Assembly: GCF_900142805.1 (NCBI RefSeq)
Contig: NZ_FRCF01000002.1
Location: 784,189-848,188, forward strand
DNA: 64,000 nt
Direction of reading: 5' to 3'
From: Lacicoccus alkaliphilus DSM 16010
Lineage (GTDB): Bacteria > Bacillota > Bacilli > Staphylococcales > Salinicoccaceae
Part shown: positions 19,369 through 28,805 of the stretch, one piece after another
Position numbering within the stretch: the stretch's first letter is position 1
How the letters are laid out: each line of letters begins with the position of its first letter
Position numbers and translations under genes: made by a program
The notes under the pieces: generated by a model
What the model saw: only the letters and a program-made list of their open reading frames with translations
Databases searched by the model: none
Told to the model about the DNA's origin: nothing

Positions 19369-20775
19369 TCATGACCGCCTTCCAAGTCCTTTCCTTTCCA
19401 TATTTCCCCACTCCTGTTTTTTTGAGACGAAGCGCAGCATCCCTTCCAGCCTGAAAAGTATCATCATCGGCCGGTACCAGAATGATTCACTGAGCGACAT
19501 GGCGATGAGCTTGAGTATACTCTTCGGTCTTGCATTGTTATGCGTCGTCCATGATTCAATCATCAGTGAGAGCGTCGAGAATATCGACCCGTAGACGACG
19601 AATGTGAGCAGCAGCAGCGCAGCTATCTCCATATTGAGTGTGCCAGTAAGGAATGCGATGATGATATAGGCATAACCTGCCGCTTCGACCAGTGCCCCGA
19701 ATGCCTCGAACAGCCAGAAATAGGGCATCGCGATGATCCCGATGCGGCCGTATTTCGGGTTGAGCATCATATATTTATGCCGCCACAGACTCTCGAACAG
19801 GCCCTGTGCCCAGCGCCGCCGCTGGCGCCTCAGTACCTTCGCAGACGTCGGTGCCTCCGTCCAGCACACCGGATCCGGGACGAATTCAATGCGCTCATCC
19901 CCACCCTTTTCCCGTATCCTGCCGTGGACCTTCACGACCAGTTCCATATCCTCTCCGATTACATCCGCGGAATACCCGCCGACTTCAATGACGATCCGTT
20001 TATTGAAGATGCTGAAGGCGCCTGAGACGATCAGCACCATGTTGAAGCGGCTGAAGAAGATCCGGCCGAGCATGAATGCACGAAGGTATTCGACGATCTG
20101 CATCAGAACCATCGGATGATTGCCGAGTGCCCGGGTTTCCATCGCACCATAGTGGATATCATTGCCGTTTGCGATGCGGACGTTGCCGCCCGCTGCGACG
20201 ACTTTGCCGTCGGATGTGATGATCGGCTGCATGACGCGGAGCAGCGAATTCCTATCCAATATCGAATCGCCGTCAATCGAGCAGAAATAAGGGTAACGGG
20301 CATAATTGATGCCTGCATTCAGCGCATCGGCCTTACCGCCGTTCTCCTTCTGGAGGAGGAAGACGTTCGGGTGGAGCGTCGACTGATGGACACCCGTCAC
20401 GCCCGCCGTCTCAAGTGCCGCCTGCGGCGTCCTGTCTGAAGTCTTCATCCTGAAGGCTTCCATGACGACTTCAGACGTCCGGTCCTTCGAACCGTCATCG
20501 ATGATGATGATCTCGGTTTCCGGATACCTGAGTGTAATCAGCGAGTGCATCGATTCGATGATGCCAAGCTCTTCATTGTATGCAGGCACCAGTATGGAAA
20601 CGGGCTTCGTGAAGATGTTCATCTGCATCTCATCTTCAAGCGCATCTTGGTCGAGCCTCTTTTCCCGGGCCAAGGTAAAATAAGCCACCACCATCATGAA
20701 AATATAGAACACGATTACAAGGAGCATGTAGACGATGATTAAGATTCCTGAAATATCTGTGATGATGCTTGTCAT
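19369..20775 (-). CDS. Processive membrane glycosyltransferase, family GT2
   Basis: A 468-residue GT2 enzyme of the cellulose-/PNAG-/hyaluronan-synthase type. One membrane segment is at residues 8-35 and three to four at the C-terminus (about 340-420). The catalytic motifs are intact: DDGS (93-96), DGD (168-170), GED (274-276) and QRRRW (318-322). It should polymerise a nucleotide sugar and extrude the chain. No PilZ domain is visible, so any c-di-GMP effect would be indirect. It starts 4 bases inside the HEAT gene, so the two are translationally coupled. Confidence 0.9.
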   Translation of the reverse strand: MTSIITDISGILIIVYMLLVIVFYIFMMVVAYFTLAREKRLDQDALEDEMQMNIFTKPVSILVPAYNEELGIIESMHSLITLRYPETEIIIIDDGSKDRTSEVVMEAFRMKTSDRTPQAALETAGVTGVHQSTLHPNVFLLQKENGGKADALNAGINYARYPYFCSIDGDSILDRNSLLRVMQPIITSDGKVVAAGGNVRIANGNDIHYGAMETRALGNHPMVLMQIVEYLRAFMLGRIFFSRFNMVLIVSGAFSIFNKRIVIEVGGYSADVIGEDMELVVKVHGRIREKGGDERIEFVPDPVCWTEAPTSAKVLRRQRRRWAQGLFESLWRHKYMMLNPKYGRIGIIAMPYFWLFEAFGALVEAAGYAYIIIAFLTGTLNMEIAALLLLTFVVYGSIFSTLSLMIESWTTHNNARPKSILKLIAMSLSESFWYRPMMILFRLEGMLRFVSKKQEWGNMERKGLGRRS

Positions 20776-21764
20776 TCCGACACCCCTTCCCTGATGGATC
20801 CAGGTTCATACCCCACCGGCGAGCCGACCTCTTTCGAATGAAAATATCTCAATGATCCGGTCGCGGCACTCCGCACGAGCGGATGCCGGTCCGAGGTGCA
20901 CCGCCTGAGGCCTTCTATGCTTACCTCACCGATGTACGGTGCAAGCCGGCAGACGAGCATGCGCTCCTCCCATACATCCGAATTGAAGAACTGCATCAGG
21001 TGCCCAGGCGCCTCGACGATGCGGCGTTCCTGGACCGCTTTCAGCACACGGATCCTGACTTCAGCATCGTCATCCTTAAGCAGTGATTCCAACCATCTGC
21101 CTGCACGGAGCGTCGCCGTCCGGGAAACCCTGTCGATATAGGCGTATCTGCCGGAATCCGGCATCACCCTGTAAAGCGACTGAATATTGAATATTTTATC
21201 GTCGTCGAGACGTGTGAATATCTTCTTGTAGTCATACTCCGACAAGTCCTTCCCACTCAGGAACTTCGTACGGAAAGCGTTCATATCAAAGTGGGACAAG
21301 TAGATGAGATAACGGAAGTATTCAGAGCGGGTCATGCGGGCAAGCCGGCGCCTGCTGTGGAAATCCGCAAAACCCGGCACCTCGAATTCCGATATCCTGT
21401 TCAGTGCATTCACCCTGTGTGCCCAAAGCGGAGACTTCAGATCACGTCCGTACCCTTCCGATAAATTCTTCCGGGCATACTCAGAGATGCGCTTTTTTAT
21501 TTCCGCTGAATAGCCGTTATACAGAAATGTGGAAAAAACCCTTTCGATTGCCATGCGCTTACGGCGCGAGCCGTCATATTCAGGCGCCTCCGCACCATAA
21601 TACAGATGGGCGAACCACTCATCAAAGTGGGCTTCGATATATCCATCCATTGCCTCCCGGCGCTTCTCCCGGTGAACTGCACGCCAGATTGTCAGGCCGA
21701 CGAGCAGTGTGAGCAGTAGGGTGAGTGCAAAGATGATCGTCCAGACGATTTCCATGAGCATCAT
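20772..21764 (-). CDS. Membrane-anchored HEAT-repeat protein
   Basis: A 330-residue protein with one N-terminal membrane helix (about 5-27) and a long helical cytosolic part. Helical pairs of HEAT type are clearest from about 225 to 315 (WLESLLKDDDAEVRIRVLKAV, then CTSDRHPLVRSAATGSLRYF). Such domains are protein-interaction scaffolds. Its 4-base overlaps with both neighbours suggest a stoichiometric complex with the receiver protein and the glycosyltransferase. No enzymatic motif is seen. Confidence 0.75.
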   Translation of the reverse strand: MMLMEIVWTIIFALTLLLTLLVGLTIWRAVHREKRREAMDGYIEAHFDEWFAHLYYGAEAPEYDGSRRKRMAIERVFSTFLYNGYSAEIKKRISEYARKNLSEGYGRDLKSPLWAHRVNALNRISEFEVPGFADFHSRRRLARMTRSEYFRYLIYLSHFDMNAFRTKFLSGKDLSEYDYKKIFTRLDDDKIFNIQSLYRVMPDSGRYAYIDRVSRTATLRAGRWLESLLKDDDAEVRIRVLKAVQERRIVEAPGHLMQFFNSDVWEERMLVCRLAPYIGEVSIEGLRRCTSDRHPLVRSAATGSLRYFHSKEVGSPVGYEPGSIREGVSE

Positions 21765-22159
21765 GCGAGATCACCCCGTATTATCCGGCGTCTGATGAGG
21801 GCCTGGAAGAGCGCCAGGTTGAATGGCTTGGTGAAATAGTTGTCCACGCCGGCATTGACGGCATAAATCATATCCGCTTCGGTGTTCGCACGTGTCATGA
21901 AATAAATGACCCCGGTCCTATCGTATGTGCGGATATGTTTGGCAAGCTCGATGCCGTTCTTCTTCGGCAGCACATCATTGATGATGTATATGGTCCGCCC
22001 CGGCGACGGCCGGGCGTCCTCCATGAATTCAAAGCCATCCTTATGGGAATGGATGCGTATATCATGATCCGTTTCAATATCTCCGATAGTACGCAGCAGG
22101 ACTTTCATGAACAGCTTATCGGATTCGACAATATGGATATTAACTTTTTTTTCAGACAA
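21761..22159 (-). CDS. Stand-alone response-regulator receiver domain
   Basis: A 132-residue protein consisting only of a CheY-like domain. The phospho-acceptor is Asp62 (IYIINDVLP), the switch Thr/Ser position is Thr89 (FMTRA) and the conserved Lys is Lys111 (FTKPF). The usual acidic pair is E12/D14 (VESD), slightly shifted. No output domain and no neighbouring histidine kinase are present. The start is a TTG at 22159 with GAGGTG just upstream. It heads the operon with the HEAT protein and the GT2 and probably gates that complex. Confidence 0.88.
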   Translation of the reverse strand: MSEKKVNIHIVESDKLFMKVLLRTIGDIETDHDIRIHSHKDGFEFMEDARPSPGRTIYIINDVLPKKNGIELAKHIRTYDRTGVIYFMTRANTEADMIYAVNAGVDNYFTKPFNLALFQALIRRRIIRGDLA

Positions 22160-22270
22160 CTTATCACCTCAGATGCTTTAATGTATTGATATTATCATAT
22201 TACACCTTTATACTTATTTTGTAAGCAGTTGCATGATGATTTCATCAAAACATTTTAGGAGGCGTCCGTC

Positions 22271-23353
22271 TTGTTCCTGCAGATGTTCACCCTCGTCTGT
22301 ATCCTGATCGCATTACAGTTTATTTATTATCAGATAAAATGGCGCCTCGGCTTCGCCCTGATGAGCACGACCCGCGAAAAGGTCCTGAGCGGAATCGTCG
22401 GCGGATTCATGTCCATCATATTGAGTTTTTACGCGGTCGAGACGCAGTCGGGCATCACTTTCGGCCTCGGCATCACGGCACTGCTGATCTGCCTGGTCTA
22501 CAGTGGTAGGTTTTCCTTCCTGATCGGGGCCGCCATGTTCGCAGTCTGGATCTATGCCCTCCCTTATCACACGCTCATCTTTCCCATTGAAACCTATATA
22601 TGGGTCAGCGCACTCTTCATCATCATTGAGACGATGTACAAAGATTCGAAGGTGGAGCTGAAAGGGCTGTCATCACTTGTCGTCCTTTCTTTCTTCTTCT
22701 TTCTGCACCTTTACCAGATCAGTTCAGAAATCCCGTATGCCCTGGGCATCACCGCCCTTTATCTCACACTCACAACAGTCAGCCTGCTCACCGGCATCGG
22801 CATCATCCGGTATCAGCAGGAATTCGTCAGGCTCCACCGCCGCCTTGCGGCCGAAGCCACCCATGACGGGCTCACCGGGCTGCTGAATCGCCGTTCATTC
22901 GAAGAGGCCATCAAACAACTCGACTCTAAAAACGAAGCTGTACTCCTGATGATCGACATCGACCATTTTAAGAAAATCAACGACACATACGGCCATCCCG
23001 CCGGCGATGCCGTGCTTGAAGCCACCGCCGACGCACTCAGGGAAGCCTGCAAGGTGAAAGAGACGATCGCCCGCGTCGGCGGAGAGGAGTTCGCCGTCCT
23101 GTTGAGGCATCATGATATGGAATCAGCTAAAAAGGCCGCCGAAGACATACGCGCTGCCATAGAAGCCCTGAGCATCGAGCTAGATGAAGAAACCTTGAAA
23201 ATAACCATATCCATCGGCCTCGCAAGTTATCCGGAGCAGGTAAGATCGCCGGAACAACTGTATAAGCTTGCCGATGAACATCTCTATATCGCGAAGAAAC
23301 TTGGCCGCAACCAGGTGTGCTGTGAACGAAAAAAGTCCGTGATAGTGGAATGA
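22271..23353 (+). CDS. Membrane diguanylate cyclase (GGDEF)
   Basis: A 360-residue protein with about six N-terminal membrane helices (1-180) and a C-terminal GGDEF domain. The active loop is GGEEF (270-274), and DIDHFKKINDTYGHPAGD (229-246) supplies metal and substrate contacts, so it should make c-di-GMP. The inhibitory-site motif RxxD is replaced by K261-V-K-E264, so product inhibition may be weak. The size and layout match staphylococcal GdpS. The start is a TTG at 22271, with AGGAGG (22258-22263) 7 bases upstream; the next ATG is too far from it. It is divergent from the receiver/HEAT/GT2 operon. Confidence 0.9.
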   Translation: MFLQMFTLVCILIALQFIYYQIKWRLGFALMSTTREKVLSGIVGGFMSIILSFYAVETQSGITFGLGITALLICLVYSGRFSFLIGAAMFAVWIYALPYHTLIFPIETYIWVSALFIIIETMYKDSKVELKGLSSLVVLSFFFFLHLYQISSEIPYALGITALYLTLTTVSLLTGIGIIRYQQEFVRLHRRLAAEATHDGLTGLLNRRSFEEAIKQLDSKNEAVLLMIDIDHFKKINDTYGHPAGDAVLEATADALREACKVKETIARVGGEEFAVLLRHHDMESAKKAAEDIRAAIEALSIELDEETLKITISIGLASYPEQVRSPEQLYKLADEHLYIAKKLGRNQVCCERKKSVIVE

Positions 23354-23470
23354 GGCCCCGTCGCCTCCTCACATGCTAACAAGCTGCACTGACATACATA
23401 AACACAATTAACAGCCGTTCGTTTCATCCACGAGTTCCTGTTGGTCGTGGCCTTCCCTTGTTTTACCAAT

Positions 23471-23496
23471 AAAAAAAAGCGCCCGAAGGCGCTTTT
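23471..23496 (-). terminator. Terminator of the amino-acid permease gene
   Basis: A 9-bp stem (23475-23483 with 23488-23496) with a CGAA loop; the minus-strand transcript runs into T8. Confidence 0.9.
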
Positions 23497-23504
23497 CATC
23501 TTGA

Positions 23505-24950
23505 TCAATCATGCTGCTCCCTCTCCCCGGCATCCTTCTTCAATATGAGGAAATCGAGTTCTTCCTTGCTCATGCCGTTCATCTTCCTGAACTGCGTGAG
23601 GAAGAATACTGCACCGAGCAGGATCCATGCAGCGAGTGCGATGTAGGAAGGTGTGGACAGCGCCGCCGGTGAGCCCGGGAACAGCAGCAGTACCAGGAAC
23701 ACAACCGAAATGATCGCTCCGAGCACCCCGAACACCACATACACCATGTTCTTCTCCGGGCCTTTCCTGAAGAACTTCACCGCGACGAGACTCGTCGCGA
23801 GGAACGCGACAGACACGCCGACCGAGGACATGTCCACGATCCAGCTGAGGGCCGTGCGTCCGAGCCATGGTGCGGCGAGCGTCACGATGAGCACGAACCA
23901 TACCGCAACATGCGGGGTTTTATTTTCAGGATGGATCTTCGCAAAAACTGCCGGTATGAATTTTGCACGTCCAAGTGCGAAGATCAGCCTGGATGAAGAT
24001 AAATAAAACCCGTTCAATCCCGTGAAGACCCCGAATGATATCGCAAATGCGAGCAATGCCATGCCGATGCCGCCCATCGAAGTCTGTACGACGGAACCAG
24101 TCACCCACATCGCCCCGTCGATCGCATTCTGATCCGCAAAGATCCATGAAGTGATCAGGATCATCGCAACATACGTCAGGATTGAAGCAATGATCCCGAA
24201 GACGATCAGCTTGAATGTCTTCTCCGCCGGGAATTTGAACTCTTCAGCGGCCTGCGGGATGTTGTCGAACCCGACATACATCCACGGCGCAATCGCGACG
24301 ATCAGGATGATCGATGTCCATACACCATTCTGTTCATTGAATAACGGCTGTGCATTTTCGAATGAAAAGTCCCCGACGAAGAAGGATGCGGCAAACATGC
24401 CCGCAACGACCAGCCCCATGAACAGGCAGAATAAAAACTGCAGATTACCGGAGAGGCCGGACCCTTTGGAAGAGATGTAGGCAAAGACGATCAGGATGAC
24501 CGTCGATAAGATCACTTCCATGATATAGACATCCCAGCCGGCGATCGTATAGAGATATCCGACTTCGAGCACGTCCGGCAGGACAAACTTGAACAACAGG
24601 CTGAAAGCACTCGCGTTCAGTGCAACGATGCATATGTAACCGAGGACGAGAAACCATGAGGCGATGAAGCTCATATATTTTCCGAAGCCGGCATAAGTGA
24701 ATGCGAATTCCCCGCCGGAAACCGGGTATTTCGCCGTCAGCGCCCCGTATGCCACCGCTATGATCAGCATCAGGAGACCGCCGATGGTGATCCCGAGTGC
24801 TGCACCAAGTGTACCTGAAGCATTCAGCCAGTCACCCGGCAGAATGAAAGCCCCCCAGCCGATGGACGAACCGTAGGCCACGGCCCATATGAACCGCTTC
24901 GACATCGTGTTGTCGAGCTCCTGCCTTTCTATTCCACTGCTACTGCGCAT
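23505..24950 (-). CDS. APC-family amino-acid permease
   Basis: A 481-residue membrane protein with 12 predicted helices. The first helix carries the APC signature AYGSSIGWGAFILPGDWL, and PVSGGEFAFTYAGFG lies in the helix-3 region, as in amino-acid/polyamine/organocation carriers. I choose the ATG at 24950 (MRSSSGIERQEL) over one five codons earlier. The substrate cannot be told from sequence. It is a single-gene unit with its own terminator. Confidence 0.85.
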   Translation of the reverse strand: MRSSSGIERQELDNTMSKRFIWAVAYGSSIGWGAFILPGDWLNASGTLGAALGITIGGLLMLIIAVAYGALTAKYPVSGGEFAFTYAGFGKYMSFIASWFLVLGYICIVALNASAFSLLFKFVLPDVLEVGYLYTIAGWDVYIMEVILSTVILIVFAYISSKGSGLSGNLQFLFCLFMGLVVAGMFAASFFVGDFSFENAQPLFNEQNGVWTSIILIVAIAPWMYVGFDNIPQAAEEFKFPAEKTFKLIVFGIIASILTYVAMILITSWIFADQNAIDGAMWVTGSVVQTSMGGIGMALLAFAISFGVFTGLNGFYLSSSRLIFALGRAKFIPAVFAKIHPENKTPHVAVWFVLIVTLAAPWLGRTALSWIVDMSSVGVSVAFLATSLVAVKFFRKGPEKNMVYVVFGVLGAIISVVFLVLLLFPGSPAALSTPSYIALAAWILLGAVFFLTQFRKMNGMSKEELDFLILKKDAGEREQHD

Positions 24951-25021
24951 AATTCCAACTCCCAATATAAAATTTTATAAATCCTTATACCCCACTTACC
25001 GCAAAATATAACGCATTCATT

Positions 25022-25058
25022 GAAAAAACAGCGGGGAAGTTTACACCTTCCGCGCTGT
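25022..25058 (-). terminator. Terminator overlapping the end of the siderophore permease gene
   Basis: Arms at 25028-25039 and 25047-25058 pair with one mismatch and are followed on the minus strand by T6. The TAA stop of the permease (25041-25043) lies in the loop, so the 5-prime arm is coding sequence. Confidence 0.85.
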
Positions 25059-26030
25059 CATGAGCAGATATATGAAGTAAGGTCCGCCGATCAATGCAAC
25101 GACGATCCCTGCCGGGATGATCAACGGTTCAAGAACGAGTTTACCCAGCAGATCTGAGAGACTGAGCAGCAGCGCCCCGATTGCGAGAGTGCCCAGAAAG
25201 ACGAATTTCATTTCAACCTTGAACAGGAGGCGCGCAATGTGCGGTGCAATGAGGCCGATGAAACTGATTGCTCCCGCCACACTGACTGCAGCACTCGACA
25301 GCATCGCAGCACTGATGATCAGCAGCACTTTTTCATGATTGACCTTCATGCCGAGGGCCCCTAGTGTGTCGTCATTCATATTGAGCATGGACATTTCATT
25401 TATCTTCATCCAGGCGAATATGGACACGACAACGATATACGGCAGGATCACAGCAACGAACGCCCATGTATCCCCCCAGATGTTTCCGGCGAGATACTGG
25501 TTCAGCATCGTCATCTGGCGGTCATCGAAGCTTGAAGTGAAGACATACAGGAATCCGGTGACCCCCATGGCCATTGCAATGCCGATCAGGATGAAAATAT
25601 TGCTGTTGAAACGGCCTCGTATGAACGACAGGGCGAACACGGCGAGCACTGTCGCAAGCCCGGAGACAAAACTCATCACCGGCAGTGCATACAAATTATT
25701 TGCACCGCCGCTCAAGAACATGAGGAACAGTACGACCCCGAAGCCGCTGCCTGCATTCACCCCGATGATGCCGGGATCGGCCAGCGGATTCCTTGAGACC
25801 ACCTGCAGCAGAAGCCCGCTCAAGGCGAGCGCCGCCCCGCAGAGTATCGTGATGAGCATGCGCGGCATCCGGAATTCGAAGAACACGAGATTCACATTCG
25901 AATCCGCCCGGTTCATCATGATCGACCATAAATCACCGGGGGTGAGGCTGTATGTACCGGTGATCAAAGTCAGCACCATGGCTGCAAGAAGCAACAGGGA
26001 AATCACTGTCAACTTGATTGAATTACGCAT
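25041..26030 (-). CDS. Siderophore ABC transporter permease (FecCD family)
   Basis: A 329-residue membrane protein with about ten helices. The family segments GAALALSGLLLQVVSRNPLADP (position about 60) and GAISFIGLIAPHIARLLF (about 240) are typical of FecC/FecD/FhuB/FhuG proteins that pass ferric siderophores through the membrane. It overlaps the upstream permease gene by 8 bases and probably forms a heterodimer with it. It is the last gene of the operon. Confidence 0.92.
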   Translation of the reverse strand: MRNSIKLTVISLLLLAAMVLTLITGTYSLTPGDLWSIMMNRADSNVNLVFFEFRMPRMLITILCGAALALSGLLLQVVSRNPLADPGIIGVNAGSGFGVVLFLMFLSGGANNLYALPVMSFVSGLATVLAVFALSFIRGRFNSNIFILIGIAMAMGVTGFLYVFTSSFDDRQMTMLNQYLAGNIWGDTWAFVAVILPYIVVVSIFAWMKINEMSMLNMNDDTLGALGMKVNHEKVLLIISAAMLSSAAVSVAGAISFIGLIAPHIARLLFKVEMKFVFLGTLAIGALLLSLSDLLGKLVLEPLIIPAGIVVALIGGPYFIYLLMTARKV

Positions 26031-26991
26031 ACTTCCGCCCCCGTGTCCTGATGATGTATATGAAGAACGGCAGTCCGATCATTGCGATGATTGCATTGAC
26101 CGGTGTTTCATTCAGCACGCGCGCCGCCATGTCGGAAAGCATGAACAACGCGCCGCCGAAAATCCCTGTGTAAAAAATCGTCACCCGGTGCATATAACCC
26201 GCAATCATCTTCACGATATGCGGGACCAGCAGTCCGAGGAAGACGACATTGCCGACGATCGCCACACTCATCGAAGCCAGCATGATTGCACATACCAGTG
26301 TGAGCACCTGATACACCTTATGGTTCTGTCCGAGGGATGCCGCCATTTCATCGCCGAATAAAAATATATCGAGTTCTTTTGCCAACACATACAGGACGGA
26401 GATGATGATGAGGGCGACGGGTGCGATGATCCCAAGCTGCGCAAGCGACACCCCGGCAGCGCCACCGCTCGTGAAGAATGCAAGGTACTGGCCAAGGTTG
26501 TTGGTGATCACCAGGAAGTCGGTCATTGCATAGAGGAATAATGAAATGCCAGCGCCTGCGAGTATCAAGTGTATCGGGGACTTGAAGCGGGTGACGAATA
26601 AAATGACCACGCCCACCAGGAGACCCCCGGCAAACCCGCCGATGAGCATGCCGGCAAAGGATAACGCCGGCACCAAAAGCGTCGAGATGACGATCGCAAA
26701 ATTAGCCCCGGCATTGACACCGAGGATGCTCGGTTCACTCAAGTCATTATGCGTCACCGTCTGCATGACGAGGCCTGATATGCTGATCATCAGCCCGGCC
26801 AGGAATGCAGCAAGCACCCTCGGCAGACGGATTTCATAAAGGATGGCCGAAGCGCCTTCAGACGCACCGGCGGTGAAGAGGCTCGCCACCACTTCACCGG
26901 GTGGATAATGGGCCACACCGAACATCATCGCAACAATGAAGGATAAGAATGTAAAGATGCTCAAAAGCAATACCAGCCATCTGTGCTTCAT
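26023..26991 (-). CDS. Siderophore ABC transporter permease (FecCD family)
   Basis: This is the partner permease, 322 residues from the ATG at 26991 (MKHRWLVLLLSIF). The open frame extends upstream into the ATPase gene, but that part is not membrane-like. The motifs LMISISGLVMQTVTHNDLSEP and GNVVFLGLLVPHIVKMI match the family. The gene begins immediately after the ATPase stop and overlaps the second permease, giving the order binding protein, ATPase, permease, permease. Confidence 0.92.
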   Translation of the reverse strand: MKHRWLVLLLSIFTFLSFIVAMMFGVAHYPPGEVVASLFTAGASEGASAILYEIRLPRVLAAFLAGLMISISGLVMQTVTHNDLSEPSILGVNAGANFAIVISTLLVPALSFAGMLIGGFAGGLLVGVVILFVTRFKSPIHLILAGAGISLFLYAMTDFLVITNNLGQYLAFFTSGGAAGVSLAQLGIIAPVALIIISVLYVLAKELDIFLFGDEMAASLGQNHKVYQVLTLVCAIMLASMSVAIVGNVVFLGLLVPHIVKMIAGYMHRVTIFYTGIFGGALFMLSDMAARVLNETPVNAIIAMIGLPFFIYIIRTRGRKYA

Positions 26992-26992
26992 T

Positions 26993-27802
26993 TCAGGACT
27001 CCCGGCCGTCCACCGTCCGGCAGAACAGTTCGTAATCCGTGAGCACCGGCTTTCCCGTGACCGGGTCTGTGGTGATCTTGCCGTTGATGTTGAACACTTC
27101 ATTCAAAGTTTCATTCGTGAGCACTTCTGCCGGTGTACCAGTTTTTATGACCCGCCCCTTGTTCATGACCACGATTTCATCGGAATATTTGAGTGCCTGG
27201 TTGATGTCGTGCAGTACCATCACAACGGTCTGGTGCGCCTTCTGATTCAATTTACGTATGATGTTCAGCGTCTCCAGCTGGTGATGGATATCAAGATATG
27301 TCGTAGGTTCATCCAGCAGGAGCACATCTGCACCCTGGGCAAGCAGCAGGCTGATCCATACCCTCTGTGCCTGGCCGCCGGATAGCTCACTCATCATCCG
27401 GTCCCTGAATTCATCCGCTCCGGTCTCGGTGAGTGCCCAGTCGATCATCTTGTGATCTTCGGGTGAGAGCCCGCGGAACCGCTTCAAATATGGATACCGG
27501 CTGAATCCCACGAGGTCATGCACTTTCAAGTCATACTGCAGACGGTTTTTCTGGGATAATATGCTGATTTTCTTCGCAAGGTCCTTCGACTTCATCTGCC
27601 GGATGTCGAGGTCATTGATATAGACCGAACCATCGCTCGCCCGTATGATGTTCGACACCGCCTTAAGGAGTGTCGATTTTCCGCAGCCGTTCGGTCCGAT
27701 GATCGTCGTGATCTTCCCGGACATCAACTCGAGGTTGATGTCTTTCAGAATATCTTTCTCATCGATCGTCAGATCCATATTTTCTATCGTCACACTGGTC
27801 AT
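26993..27802 (-). CDS. Siderophore ABC transporter ATPase (FecE/FhuC type)
   Basis: A 269-residue cytosolic ATPase with Walker A GPNGCGKSTLL, the ABC signature LSGGQAQRVW, Walker B VLLLDEPTTYLD and the switch His in VLHDINQAL. It powers the two permeases downstream. Spacing to the binding-protein gene is only 18 bases. Transcription is expected from the Fur-controlled promoter upstream of the binding protein. Confidence 0.94.
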   Translation of the reverse strand: MTSVTIENMDLTIDEKDILKDINLELMSGKITTIIGPNGCGKSTLLKAVSNIIRASDGSVYINDLDIRQMKSKDLAKKISILSQKNRLQYDLKVHDLVGFSRYPYLKRFRGLSPEDHKMIDWALTETGADEFRDRMMSELSGGQAQRVWISLLLAQGADVLLLDEPTTYLDIHHQLETLNIIRKLNQKAHQTVVMVLHDINQALKYSDEIVVMNKGRVIKTGTPAEVLTNETLNEVFNINGKITTDPVTGKPVLTDYELFCRTVDGRES

Positions 27803-27820
27803 GCAATCACCTGCTTAGAT

Positions 27821-28729
27821 TTATTCGGTCAGCGCATCCACGATGATTTCCTTCTGGTGTTCAAGTGAATACGGATCGTTATAGTAGAAAGTCGGCGAAT
27901 CGAATTCGATGACACGGCCGTTCTTCACCGCATCAAGATTCTCCCAGACGCTTGTCTCACGGTATGCGTTGTCCGCCCCGGAATCACCGGTGCCGACGAA
28001 CATGAAGTCACCGGCATATTGATCGATCTCTTCAGCTGAAATGTTCTTCCAGCCCGTTTCCACGACGTCTTCCTCTATTGCTTCAGGCACATCGAGTCCG
28101 AGCCCCTGATAGACGATCTCCGTGCCGCGGCCCCAGTTCGTACCGTAAACGTAGATGTCCTTTGCGTATTGTTCCACAACACTCGCCGTCACATCCGTGC
28201 CGATTTCATCTTCCACGGCAGCTTTATCTTCCGCGAGTGCACTTTCCCACTCATTCACCCACGCCGTCGCAGCTTCCGCATTACCGGTGATTTCACCGAA
28301 TTCCTCATGGATGTCAAGGTAGTTCCAATTTTCGTATTGTACCGGGATTGTCGGTGCCACCGCTTCATACTTATCCAGGTGTTCGTCCGTCGAAAAGGCG
28401 ATGATCAGGTCAGGGTCGAGGTTCATGATCTGCTCGATGTTCCCCTCTTCAATCATCTCGACACCTTCAGTGAGCGGTTCCAGCACTTCACTTTCAGTGA
28501 CGATGGTGTGCGCGCCGACCATATTCGCCTCCAGCTGCTTGAAGTTACCGAAGTAACTCGTCGCCATCACGACGATGCGTTCGGGATCCTCAGGAATTTC
28601 GATCGTCTCCCCCGCATCCGTCGTATACTCGCGCATATCCGCCTCATTTTCTGTGGCCTCACCGCTGCCGCATGCTGCAATTACAAGAACCAAAACCATG
28701 AGTGTAAATAAAAATCCCCACTTCTTCAT
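27821..28729 (-). CDS. Siderophore-binding lipoprotein
   Basis: A 302-residue class-III substrate-binding lipoprotein. The signal peptide ends in the lipobox IAAC with Cys20. The fold landmarks EDPERIVVMATSYFGNF (front lobe) and IMNLDPDLIIAFSTDE are those of FhuD/FepB-like proteins. It captures a ferric siderophore outside the membrane and delivers it to the permeases. The sequence looks closest to hydroxamate-type binders, but the ligand is not certain. It is the first gene of the operon, below a Fur box shared with the divergent reductase. Confidence 0.92.
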   Translation of the reverse strand: MKKWGFLFTLMVLVLVIAACGSGEATENEADMREYTTDAGETIEIPEDPERIVVMATSYFGNFKQLEANMVGAHTIVTESEVLEPLTEGVEMIEEGNIEQIMNLDPDLIIAFSTDEHLDKYEAVAPTIPVQYENWNYLDIHEEFGEITGNAEAATAWVNEWESALAEDKAAVEDEIGTDVTASVVEQYAKDIYVYGTNWGRGTEIVYQGLGLDVPEAIEEDVVETGWKNISAEEIDQYAGDFMFVGTGDSGADNAYRETSVWENLDAVKNGRVIEFDSPTFYYNDPYSLEHQKEIIVDALTE

Positions 28730-28775
28730 ATATCTCCGCTTCCTTCACTATTTAATTTGATCTATGTATTATCAA

Positions 28776-28794
28776 TTGATAATCATTCTCAATG
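28776..28794. promoter_or_regulatory. Fur box between siderophore operon and reductase
   Basis: The 19-bp element matches the Bacillus 7-1-7 Fur motif TGATAAT-N-ATTATCA with a single mismatch (ATTCTCA in the second arm). It covers the -35 of the plus-strand promoter and sits 47 bases upstream of the binding-protein ATG, so iron-loaded Fur should repress both directions. Confidence 0.85.
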
Positions 28795-28805
28795 TAGTTA
28801 TAATA
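28777..28805 (+). promoter_or_regulatory. Promoter of the IruO-like reductase
   Basis: TTGATA (28777-28782), a 17-base spacer and a perfect TATAAT (28800-28805). The -35 lies within the Fur box. Confidence 0.8.

Noticed and set aside
25339-26361. A 340-codon plus-strand frame opposite the two siderophore permeases
   Set aside because: It crosses two real genes in antisense and its composition mirrors the membrane helices; no family features.
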